DNA from: CAYMJK01 sp043101635
GTDB lineage: Bacteria; Planctomycetota; Phycisphaerae; Phycisphaerales; UBA1924
DNA length: 13,246 nucleotides
Direction: 5' to 3'
Assembly (NCBI GenBank): GCA_043101635.1
Contig: JBICIE010000143.1
Coordinates: 1 to 13,246, forward strand
Shown: one piece after another, positions 1 to 6,191 of the stretch
How positions within the stretch are numbered: position 1 is the stretch's first letter
How the letters are laid out: each line of letters opens with the position of its first letter
Notes under the pieces: generated by a model
Database searches by the model: none
Seen by the model: the letters and a program-made list of their open reading frames with translations, nothing else
What the model was told of the DNA's origin: nothing
Translations under genes and position numbers: made by a program

Positions 1-116
1 GGGGTGGCGTCCTCGAGGACGTGGAAGCCGCCCCCTGGCGCCAGGACAACGAGTCGCGCCCCATCCCCCTCCCCCGCAGCTTCAGCAACACTGCCGACGA
101 CGACCGCCCTCCATAA
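1..116 (+). CDS. 3' end of an unidentified protein gene (partial, starts left of window)
   Basis: The frame whose first whole codon is at 3 runs 37 codons and ends at TAA (114-116). Its C-terminus reads ...EDVEAAPWRQDNESRPIPLPRSFSNTADDDRPP. I chose this frame over the two others that are also open here because nearly every third position is G or C, the bias seen in the clear genes of the window, and because its composition is mixed and hydrophilic. The frame continuous with the next gene gives Ser/Thr/Pro-rich, non-protein-like text. The tail is polar and probably a disordered C-terminal extension. No domain can be recognised from so little, so I assign no function. A minus-strand frame (from an ATG at 158, running off the left edge) is also open and is the competing explanation, but its upstream half has poor codon bias. 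Confidence 0.6.
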   Translation, partial: GGVLEDVEAAPWRQDNESRPIPLPRSFSNTADDDRPP

Positions 117-205
117 CCGGCACGCCGAACTTCTCAGATCGCCCGCGCCACAGCGCATCGTTTCGTCGCCGCAGATCGTGCGCTCGATGAGCACGCCGCT
201 AATGA

Positions 206-226
206 CACGCGACCGAAGGTCGGGTG
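206..226. promoter_or_regulatory. 21-bp imperfect inverted repeat just upstream of the guanylyltransferase -10 element
   Basis: Arms CACGCGACC and GGTCGGGTG flank a GAA centre and pair at 8 of 9 positions, with one G:G mismatch. The repeat lies directly upstream of the TATCCT hexamer at 229-234, where the -35 and spacer of a promoter would be. It could be an operator for a dimeric regulator. If the transcript starts farther upstream, it could instead be an RNA hairpin near the start codon. No T-run follows, so a terminator for the 1-116 gene is unlikely. Confidence 0.35.
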
Positions 227-228
227 AG

Positions 229-234
229 TATCCT
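229..234 (+). promoter_or_regulatory. Candidate -10 element (TATCCT) for a leaderless transcript
   Basis: TATCCT matches the conserved T, A and final T of a bacterial -10 box and ends exactly 6 nt before the ATG at 241, so the predicted transcription start falls on or beside the start codon. No purine-rich Shine-Dalgarno sequence lies before this ATG (the preceding bases are CCTGTCCCC). No convincing -35 is visible. The same arrangement recurs at 2105, 10216 (minus) and 12368. Confidence 0.4.
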
Positions 235-240
235 GTCCCC

Positions 241-1362
241 ATGCGTTACGCCATGATCATGGCCGGGGGCGCCGGAACCCGCCTCTGGCCGCTCTCGCGG
301 AAGAACACGCCCAAGCAGCTCCTGCCCCTCATCGCCCGCCCCGATGGCCCGCCGCGATCCCTGCTGGAGATCAGCGCCGCCCGACTCGACGGCCTCGTAC
401 CGCCCGAGCACCGGTACATCTGCGCTGGCGAGGCTTCGCGACAGCAGATCCTCGAAGCCCTCCCCGAGATCGCCCCCGAGCGCTACCTCGGCGAGCCGGA
501 GGGGCGCGACACCGTCAACGCCGTCGGCTTCTGCGCTGCGGTGCTGGAGAAGCTCGACCCCAAGGCCATCTTCTGCGTGCTCACCGCCGATCACATCATC
601 GAGCCGGTCAACACCTTTCAGAAGCGGATCGACGCCGGCTTCGCCCTGGTCGAGCGCGACCCATCCCGCCTGGTCACCTTCTCGATCAAGCCCAAGTTCG
701 CCGCGACCGGCTACGGCTACGTCGAGCGGGCCGACGAGATCACCGGCTTCCCCGGCGCTTTCGCCGTCAAGCGCTTCGTCGAGAAGCCGGACCGCGCGAC
801 CGCCATGGAGTACGTCACCAGCGGCCGGTTCGGCTGGAACAGCGGCATGTTCGTCTGGAGCGCCGCGACCTTCATGCGCTGCCTCAAGGCCTTCAAGCCC
901 GACAGCTTCGCCGGGCTCAAGCAGATCCAGGAAGCCTGGGGCACGGACGCCCAGGACCAGACCATCGCCGGCATCTACCCCACGCTCCCGAAGAAGAGCG
1001 TTGACTACGCCGTGATGGAGCCGGCCACCGGGCCGGGGGCCGAGCGCATCGGCGTGAGCGTCGCCACCGTCACCATGGAAGTCTCCTGGCTGGATGTCGG
1101 AAGCTGGCCCAGCTACGCCGAGACGCTCAAGGCGGATGAAGCGGGCAACCGCGGGGCGGCGCTGGCCGAGGGCGCCGCGGCGTACGTCGAGGACTGCGCG
1201 CGCAACCTGATCGTCAACAGCGACCCCGGGCACGCGGTAGCGCTGCTGGGCTGCGAGGGCCTGGTGGTGGTCCACACCCCCGAGGCCACGCTGGTGATGC
1301 CCGCGGCCAAGGCAGAAGACCTCAAGAAGCTGCACGCGGAGTTGCCCGAAGAGCTGCGGTAG
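241..1362 (+). CDS. manC: Mannose-1-phosphate guanylyltransferase (GDP-mannose pyrophosphorylase), short form
   Basis: It should make GDP-mannose from mannose-1-phosphate and GTP in the cytoplasm, feeding polysaccharide, glycan or GDP-sugar synthesis. The 373-residue protein opens with the nucleotidyltransferase signature AGGAGTRLWPLSR (8-20) followed by PKQ (24-26). It also has DHII (117-120), FVEKP (179-183, sugar-phosphate binding), WNSGMF (199-204), SVDYAVME (253-260) and WLDVGSW (283-289). About 370 residues fits the single-domain enzymes; the C-terminal phosphomannose isomerase domain of the ~470-residue bifunctional proteins is absent. The usual GRNTAPA segment reads GRDTVNA (88-94). 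The frame is open back to position 4, but I start at 241 because the family motif begins six residues later and the upstream 79 codons are low-complexity. No Shine-Dalgarno is present; a -10-like hexamer ends 6 nt upstream. The enzyme family is secure, the gene name less so. Confidence 0.92.
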   Translation: MRYAMIMAGGAGTRLWPLSRKNTPKQLLPLIARPDGPPRSLLEISAARLDGLVPPEHRYICAGEASRQQILEALPEIAPERYLGEPEGRDTVNAVGFCAAVLEKLDPKAIFCVLTADHIIEPVNTFQKRIDAGFALVERDPSRLVTFSIKPKFAATGYGYVERADEITGFPGAFAVKRFVEKPDRATAMEYVTSGRFGWNSGMFVWSAATFMRCLKAFKPDSFAGLKQIQEAWGTDAQDQTIAGIYPTLPKKSVDYAVMEPATGPGAERIGVSVATVTMEVSWLDVGSWPSYAETLKADEAGNRGAALAEGAAAYVEDCARNLIVNSDPGHAVALLGCEGLVVVHTPEATLVMPAAKAEDLKKLHAELPEELR

Positions 1363-1366
1363 CCTC

Positions 1367-1379
1367 CCCCGATCCGGGG
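1367..1379 (+). other. Small GC hairpin after the guanylyltransferase stop
   Basis: CCCCG and CGGGG pair around an ATC loop, 4 nt after the TAG stop. There is no following T-tract, so this is at best a weak or Rho-assisted 3' structure rather than a classical intrinsic terminator. Confidence 0.2.
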
Positions 1380-1384
1380 CCCGC

Positions 1385-1413
1385 TTGCGTCCCGGCCCGA
1401 CTTCCGCCACAAT
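1385..1413 (+). promoter_or_regulatory. Candidate promoter for the membrane protein gene at 1438
   Basis: TTGCGT (1385-1390) and CACAAT (1408-1413) are separated by 17 nt, the standard -35/-10 spacing. The -10 matches consensus at four of six positions and the -35 at three. Predicted initiation is near 1420, just before the ribosome binding site AAGGAAAGGAG (1421-1431). The same -35 (TTGCGT) with a 17-nt spacer is seen before the secreted protein gene at 7367 (minus). Confidence 0.4.
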
Positions 1414-1437
1414 GCGGCCCAAGGAAAGGAGCCTCCC

Positions 1438-2076
1438 ATGATCAAGGGCGTGGTGGCGGCGGTGATTGCGGGCATAGCCGGGGCGGCGGTGTGGGCGGCG
1501 GTATCGCACTACACCGGCTACGAGGTCGGCTTCATCGCCTGGGGCGTCGGGCTGGTCGTCGGCATCGCCATGATGGCCGGCGCCGGCAACAGCGCCGGGG
1601 CCCAGACCGGCGTCGTGGCGGCGATTATCGCGGTCGCCGCGGTGCTCGGCGGCAAGTACGCCACGGTGCACCTGGACCTGCAGCAGTTCACCAGCGAGAT
1701 GGAGGCCTCGGGCTTCGACATCTCCGAGCACGACCTTCTGGTCCAGCACGCCGACGAGGTCGTCGCCGAGTGGGAGGCTGAGGGCCGGCGGCTCGACTGG
1801 CCCGACGGCATGACCGTCGACGAGGCCTGGGAAGTGGAGGACTACCCGCCGGATGTCTGGGCCGAGGCCGAGAAACGCTGGGAGGCCATCGGGCCGCAGG
1901 CCCAGCAGGCGGCTCTGGCCGAGTACGAGCAGGAGAGCCGCGAGGCCTTCGCTGTCTTCGCCGAGACGGCCCGGGATGAGGTCTTCCTGGAGAGCTTCGG
2001 CTTGTTCGACCTGCTGTGGTTCGGGCTGGCGGTGCTGACGGCGTTCAAGGTGGGATCAGCGAGCACGGGCGAGTAG
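1438..2076 (+). CDS. Hypothetical membrane protein with acidic, Trp-rich central domain
   Basis: I do not recognise the family. The 212-residue protein starts at an ATG 6 nt after a strong ribosome binding site (AAGGAAAGGAG). Three hydrophobic Ala/Gly/Val-rich helices are visible at about 4-22, 28-48 and 57-73. A soluble stretch of about 110 residues follows (75-185), rich in Glu, Asp, Ala and Trp (for example EVEDYPPDVWAEAEKRWEAIG) and probably helical. A fourth hydrophobic segment sits at about 188-206 (LFDLLWFGLAVLTAFKVG), followed by a short polar tail. The central acidic domain is therefore anchored at both ends. Which side of the membrane it faces is unclear, although the near-absence of Lys/Arg in the domain would allow export. 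It lies between a sugar-nucleotide enzyme and ruvX with its own likely promoter, so the neighbours say little about function. High GC3 supports real coding. Confidence 0.75.
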   Translation: MIKGVVAAVIAGIAGAAVWAAVSHYTGYEVGFIAWGVGLVVGIAMMAGAGNSAGAQTGVVAAIIAVAAVLGGKYATVHLDLQQFTSEMEASGFDISEHDLLVQHADEVVAEWEAEGRRLDWPDGMTVDEAWEVEDYPPDVWAEAEKRWEAIGPQAQQAALAEYEQESREAFAVFAETARDEVFLESFGLFDLLWFGLAVLTAFKVGSASTGE

Positions 2077-2093
2077 GCGGCGCGGGGCGGGCT

Positions 2094-2099
2094 TACGCT
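2094..2099 (+). promoter_or_regulatory. Weak -10-like hexamer (TACGCT) close to the ruvX start
   Basis: TACGCT fits TANNNT and ends 5 nt before the GTG at 2105. No Shine-Dalgarno lies before this GTG (bases GCTCCGAT), and the previous gene ends only 28 nt upstream. Either ruvX is translated from a leaderless transcript starting here, or it is read through from the gene at 1438 without an obvious ribosome site. The match to consensus is only three positions, so confidence is low. Confidence 0.25.
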
Positions 2100-2104
2100 C
2101 CGAT

Positions 2105-2578
2105 GTGCGGTATCTCGCCCTGGACATCGGGGATAAGCGGACCGGGCTGGCCACCGGCGACTCGTTTACACGTGTTGCCACGCCAGCCGGGGCGCTGGAA
2201 ATCCCGCTGGATCGCGACAGCGGCGAGGCCCTGCTGACGGCCATCGAGCGGGAAGCTGCCACGCGCCTGGGGCCCGAGGCCGGCTCGGGCGACCTGGTGG
2301 TCGGCCTGCCCCTGAACATGGACGGCTCGGAAGGGCCGCGGGCCGCCCTGGTGCGGGCCTTCGCCGCCCGCCTGGCCGAGCGCACGGGCCGCACGGTCCA
2401 CCTGGCCGATGAGCGGCTGACCACCGAGGAGGCCCGCTGGCGGATGGCGCGAACGGGCCTGAGCCGAAAGCAGAAGAAACAGCGGAAGGACGCCCTCGCC
2501 GCGGCGGCGATTCTGGAGGCGTTCCTGGCCGAGCAGGCCCGGGCCGAGGCGCCCGGACCATCCACGGAGGGATCGTGA
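2105..2578 (+). CDS. ruvX: RuvX/YqgF family pre-16S rRNA nuclease (putative Holliday junction resolvase)
   Basis: This family has an RNase H-like fold and in bacteria acts in maturation of the 16S rRNA 5' end; it was earlier called a putative Holliday junction resolvase. The 157-residue protein has the N-terminal LALDIGDKRTGLA motif (4-16, catalytic Asp7), VVGLPLNMDGSEGPRA (65-80), the DERLTT motif (102-107, acidic pair Asp102/Glu103) and KDALAAAAIL (128-137, third acidic site Asp129). Length is slightly above the usual 135-150 because of an acidic, Pro-containing tail. The start is GTG at 2105: an ATG two bases earlier is out of frame and the conserved motif begins three residues in. The stop TGA (2576-2578) overlaps the next gene's ATG by one base, which implies translational coupling to the LolA-like protein. 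Confidence 0.9.
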   Translation: MRYLALDIGDKRTGLATGDSFTRVATPAGALEIPLDRDSGEALLTAIEREAATRLGPEAGSGDLVVGLPLNMDGSEGPRAALVRAFAARLAERTGRTVHLADERLTTEEARWRMARTGLSRKQKKQRKDALAAAAILEAFLAEQARAEAPGPSTEGS

Positions 2579-3477
2579 TGCGCACGCTTGCCTGGGCGCC
2601 AGTCGCCCTGATGATCGTCACGGTGGGAGCGCTGCCCGCGTGCGCCCAGGAGCAGCAGGCGCCGCCTGCCGAGGCGGAGGCGCCGTCAGAGCAGCCCGCG
2701 CCGATGTTCGCCGACGCCAGCGCCCTGCTGGACGCCCTGGAGACCGCCGACGCGGACCTGCGCACGCTGCAGTCGAAGATCAACTACATGCGCATCAAGG
2801 CGCTGGCGCTGGATGTCGAAGCCCGGGTCGGCACGCTGTATTTCACCAGCGAGCCGTCGCCGGACGGCGGCCGGCCGCAGCGGATGTTCGCGCTGGACTT
2901 CGCGCAGCGCTGGGTCGGCAACACGCTCCAGAACAACAGCCGCATCGTGCTGGTCTTCGACGGACGCCGCCTGTTCGAGAAGAACTTTGCCGACAGGCTC
3001 ATGCAGGTGCGCCTGGTGGTCAAGCCCGGTGAGGAACAGCGTGATCCGCTGCGCCTCGGCGAGGGGCCGCTGCCGATCCCGATCGGGCAGCGCAAAGCGG
3101 ACATCCTGCAGGTGTACGAGGCCCGGATCGCGCCGGACCTGACCGAGGGCCTTGAGACGCCCATCGACGCCGAGGAGATGGAAGCCCGCGTCTACGACAC
3201 GGTGCGCAAGCAAGTCGCCGAGCAGCCGGACCGGACGGTGCAGCTCCACCTGACGGCCCGCGGCGACGATGACCTGACCGAGATCCGGCTCTGGTACCGT
3301 CGGGGCGCAGATGGACGCCTGCTGCCGATGCTGGCCCGGGCCGTGGCGGCAGATGGCGACATCTCGGTCATCCAGCTTGCAGGCTTGCGGATCAACGAGC
3401 CGCTGGACAAGGCCGCCACGGAAGCCATGGCCACGCAGGCCCCGCCGGACTGGACGACCGAGATCCGCGACTTCTGA
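2578..3477 (+). CDS. Exported LolA-like protein (outer-membrane lipoprotein carrier fold)
   Basis: A 299-residue secreted protein. An N-terminal hydrophobic segment (3-20) ends at ACA|Q (21-24), a good signal peptidase I site. Cys22 in LPAC also resembles a lipobox, but Pro at -2 makes lipidation less likely. After a Gln/Pro/Glu-rich linker (24-42), residues about 45-175 have the layout of the LolA/LolB-type fold: a helix (LLDALETADADLRTLQSKI) followed by strands with RVGTLYF, RMFALDFAQRWV, RIVLVFDGRRLFEKN and QVRLVV. A 'QRKADIL' helix and further strands (LHLTARG, EIRLWYRR, ISVIQLAGLRIN) follow. This architecture is common in planctomycete 'outer membrane lipoprotein carrier' proteins of unknown cargo. 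I start at ATG 2578 rather than the adjacent GTG 2575 because GGAGG at 2566-2570 then has 7-nt spacing. Coupled to ruvX. Role in lipoprotein transport is inferred from the fold only. Confidence 0.75.
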   Translation: MRTLAWAPVALMIVTVGALPACAQEQQAPPAEAEAPSEQPAPMFADASALLDALETADADLRTLQSKINYMRIKALALDVEARVGTLYFTSEPSPDGGRPQRMFALDFAQRWVGNTLQNNSRIVLVFDGRRLFEKNFADRLMQVRLVVKPGEEQRDPLRLGEGPLPIPIGQRKADILQVYEARIAPDLTEGLETPIDAEEMEARVYDTVRKQVAEQPDRTVQLHLTARGDDDLTEIRLWYRRGADGRLLPMLARAVAADGDISVIQLAGLRINEPLDKAATEAMATQAPPDWTTEIRDF

Positions 3478-3486
3478 GCCCGGAAA

Positions 3487-3509
3487 ACCCTGGCGGGCCC
3501 GCGCAGGGT
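3487..3509 (+). other. Intergenic hairpin between the LolA-like and TPR/peptidase genes
   Basis: ACCCTG (3487-3492) pairs with CAGGGT (3504-3509) around an 11-nt GC-rich centre that can itself fold (GCG with CGC). CCGG copies just outside can extend the structure with internal loops. It starts 9 nt after the LolA-like stop. No T-tract follows, so it could be a partial attenuator, a processing site or an mRNA-stabilising stem between two co-transcribed genes. Confidence 0.35.
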
Positions 3510-3563
3510 CAATCCGGAACAGCCGCCGGGCCGAAACGGATGATGGATCAGATGGAGGCTCAG

Positions 3564-6182
3564 ATGCCACGGAAAGGCCAAGTGCTGCAATCCCTCGTCG
3601 GCGTTGCCTGCGGAATCCTGCTGGGCGTTCAGAGCGCTGCCGCCCAGCTTGCGATGCCGGACGCCCCCCCTCCGACGCCGGAGGCGGTGACCCGTCTGCT
3701 GGACGCGGGGTACCTCAGCGAGGCTGAACGTGCGGCGATCCGCGTCTTCCACGGGCTGTGGACGCAGGAGGATCTGGCGGATCCTCTGCTGGCGGCCCGG
3801 GCGGCGCTGATCGCGGGGGTCTGGGACCATCCGGCGCTGACCAGCCGCGAGCTGCCGGTCGAGATGCGGGCCGAAGCGGCGCTGCATCGCGGCGAGGCGC
3901 AGACGGCGGTGGATCTGCTGGCGGAGACCGACAGCGTGCGGGCCATGCGCCTGCGGGCCGAGGCGCTGGAGACGCTGGGGCGCTTTGAGGACGCCATCCG
4001 GGCAACCGACCCGGCGGTGGCGCTGGCGGCCGAGCGCGATCTGGGCGCGCCGGAACTGACCGACATTGCGCTGGCGCTGGCGGTGCGCATACGGCTGGCC
4101 AGCCCGGCGCCGGCCGATGGCGTGACGTACCAGCGGATGCTGGCCCTGCTGACGCAGGCCCGCGAGCGGGTCGACCGGCTGTACTGGCCGGCCCTGATCG
4201 CAGAGGCCCAACTGCTGCATTCTCGCGACAACACGCCGGAGGCGAGCGAAGCCCTGGAGCAGGCGCTGGCGCTGAACCCGAAGGCGGCCGAGGGCGTGGC
4301 GCTCTTTGGACAGATGGCCGTCGAGACGTTCAACTTCGACCACGCCGAAGCGATGGCGAGCAAGCTCGAGTCGCTGCGATCATCGACCGGCGCGGAGGAC
4401 ATTGCGCCGCTGTCGCTCGAAGCGGAGTTAATCCGTGCGCGAGCCAGACTGCGCCAGCGTGATCCGGATGGAGCCATGGAACTGATCGACGCCGTTCTCG
4501 CGAGCTTTCCGCGTCATCGTGAAGCGCTGGCGCTGCAGAGCGCCGCGGTCGCGGCCACGTTCGATTATGACCGCGCCGACGCCCTGCTTGCCGAGCTGGA
4601 TGACCTGTCGCCGGGGGCGGCGATCGGGCCGCTGGAAGTCGGCCGCGCGCTCAGCGAGGCCCGACAGTACGAGGTCGCTGCCGAGTACCTTGAGGAGGCC
4701 GCGCGCCGCCAGCCGCTGCTGCCGGAGCCGTGGATCGAGCTTGGGCTGCTGGAGGTGCAGGCGGGGCGCGACGAGCGGGCCCTGACGGCGCTGGAGCGGG
4801 CCGCCGCGCTGGACCCGTTCAACACCCGGGCCAAGAACAGCCTGCGCCTGATCACGGAGCTGCTTGGCTACGAAATGGTGCACGGCGAGCACTTCTCGGT
4901 GCGCTTCCGCGAGGGGCTCGACCGGCTGCTGGCCGAGGAGATGCTGCCGGTGCTGGAGCGGATCCACCAGCGCGTGGCGGGGCCGACGGGCATCGACTAT
5001 GAACCGGGGCGCAAGACCATCATCGAACTGATGCCGGACCACGCGTGGTTTGCGGTGCGCATCACCGGCATGCCGGGGATCCACACCATCGCCGCGGCGA
5101 CCGGCCCGGTGATCGCGATGGAGTCGCCGCGGGAGGGCGCGGGCAGTTCGATCGGCGTGTACGACTGGCCGCGGGTGCTGCAGCACGAGTACGTGCACAC
5201 GGTCACACTGGCGCGCACCGACAACCGCATCCCGCACTGGTTCACCGAGGCCGCAGCGGTCTACCTGGAAGACGGGCCGTGGGATGAGGACCGGGCGGAA
5301 CTGCTGGCGACCAAGCTGCGCGAGGGCGGGCTGTTCGATCTCGAGGAGATCAACATCGCCTTCGTGCGCCCGCGACTGCCGACCGACCGCTCGCAGGCGT
5401 ACGCCCAGGGCGCGTGGATGTATCAGTACATGGTCGAGCGCTGGGGCCCGCAGGCGCCGCTGCAGCTCATGGACCTGTACGCCGAAGGCGCAACCCAGGG
5501 CGAAGCGATGCCGCAGGCGCTGGGGCTGACGCCGGAGGAGTTCCTCAGCGACTTCCGCCAGTGGGCCCGAGGGCAGGCCCGGGCCTGGGGGCTGCTGCTG
5601 CCCGAGGGCGTGCCGCCGCTGTCGGAACTGATCCGGGCCGAGAGCGCAGCGGAGGCGGATGTCACGATCGAGCGGCTGGAGGAGCTGATCGCCGAGTATC
5701 CGGATCACCCGGATCTCGCCGAGGTGCGGGCCCGGGCGGCGCTGGAGGCGGCCGGCGGCGACGCCACGCCGCAGATTGCGCCGCTGGTGGAACGATGGGC
5801 GGAGTTGAAGCCGATCGACTCGACGCCGCGCCGCGTGCTGGCCCGATACTACCGCAAGACCGACACGCCCGAACTCGCCATCCCGCACTTGGAATACCTG
5901 GACGCCCGCGAGCAGTACACCCCCGCGCTGGCCGCGGAACTCGCCCGCCTGTACGCCCGCACCGGCGACTTCGAGGCTTCGCACGCCAAGGCCGAGCGGG
6001 CGACGCGGATCGCGCCTTTCGACGCCGACTACCGCGAACTTGCGGCGACGACTGCACTGCGCCTGAAGGACTACGCCACCGCCGAGCGGCACCTGATCGC
6101 CCTGACACGGATCGAGCCGGACCGGCAGATCCACCAGCAGCGGCTGGACCGGCTGCGGGAACTCGCGGGCCAGGGCGGCTGA
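3564..6182 (+). CDS. Secreted TPR-repeat protein with embedded HExxH gluzincin metallopeptidase domain
   Basis: An 872-residue exported protein. I start at ATG 3564 because GGAGG (3554-3558) lies 5 nt upstream and the product begins with a clean signal peptide (MPRKG..., hydrophobic to about 23, AAA|Q site). ATG 3540 would add eight polar residues. Residues about 30-410 are helical TPR-like repeats, clearest around EASEALEQALALNPKA and ALTALERAAALDPFN. Residues about 420-640 form a peptidase-MA-like domain: HEYVH (541-545, zinc ligands His541 and His545, catalytic Glu542), then WFTEAAAVYLED with Glu562 as third ligand, the HExxH...E layout of gluzincins. A second TPR block (about 660-870) ends in ATAERHLIALTRIEPD. 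All zinc-site residues are present, so activity is plausible, on periplasmic or surface substrates. The gene is probably read with the LolA-like gene (86-nt gap) and converges on the next gene with only 9 nt between stops. Confidence 0.88.
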   Translation: MPRKGQVLQSLVGVACGILLGVQSAAAQLAMPDAPPPTPEAVTRLLDAGYLSEAERAAIRVFHGLWTQEDLADPLLAARAALIAGVWDHPALTSRELPVEMRAEAALHRGEAQTAVDLLAETDSVRAMRLRAEALETLGRFEDAIRATDPAVALAAERDLGAPELTDIALALAVRIRLASPAPADGVTYQRMLALLTQARERVDRLYWPALIAEAQLLHSRDNTPEASEALEQALALNPKAAEGVALFGQMAVETFNFDHAEAMASKLESLRSSTGAEDIAPLSLEAELIRARARLRQRDPDGAMELIDAVLASFPRHREALALQSAAVAATFDYDRADALLAELDDLSPGAAIGPLEVGRALSEARQYEVAAEYLEEAARRQPLLPEPWIELGLLEVQAGRDERALTALERAAALDPFNTRAKNSLRLITELLGYEMVHGEHFSVRFREGLDRLLAEEMLPVLERIHQRVAGPTGIDYEPGRKTIIELMPDHAWFAVRITGMPGIHTIAAATGPVIAMESPREGAGSSIGVYDWPRVLQHEYVHTVTLARTDNRIPHWFTEAAAVYLEDGPWDEDRAELLATKLREGGLFDLEEINIAFVRPRLPTDRSQAYAQGAWMYQYMVERWGPQAPLQLMDLYAEGATQGEAMPQALGLTPEEFLSDFRQWARGQARAWGLLLPEGVPPLSELIRAESAAEADVTIERLEELIAEYPDHPDLAEVRARAALEAAGGDATPQIAPLVERWAELKPIDSTPRRVLARYYRKTDTPELAIPHLEYLDAREQYTPALAAELARLYARTGDFEASHAKAERATRIAPFDADYRELAATTALRLKDYATAERHLIALTRIEPDRQIHQQRLDRLRELAGQGG

Positions 6183-6191
6183 GCGGCTGGC

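Noticed and set aside
1..158. Minus-strand open frame from ATG 158 running off the left edge
   Set aside because: Part of it looks protein-like, but third-position bias is poor in its first half and it competes with the better-supported plus-strand gene end at 1-116. It is kept only as the alternative.
4..240. Extended N-terminus for the guanylyltransferase (open frame back to position 4)
   Set aside because: The 79 extra codons are Ser/Thr/Pro/Arg-rich, and the nucleotidyltransferase motif starts right after ATG 241. A better-biased frame for another gene's 3' end overlaps the first half.
199..1749. 516-codon minus-strand open frame opposite the guanylyltransferase and membrane protein
   Set aside because: It spans two real genes and their intergenic gap, is dominated by Gly/Ala/Arg/His/Val, and mirrors the codon structure of the plus strand, as is typical of antisense shadows in GC-rich DNA.
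3540..3563. Longer starts (ATG 3540 or 3543) for the TPR/peptidase protein
   Set aside because: GGAGG is 5 nt before ATG 3564, and the signal peptide begins there; the earlier ATGs lack a ribosome site.
4428..6134. 568-codon minus-strand open frame opposite the TPR/peptidase gene
   Set aside because: Antisense shadow of a gene with clear motifs (signal peptide, HExxH). Composition is Arg/Gln/His/Leu-rich with no domain.
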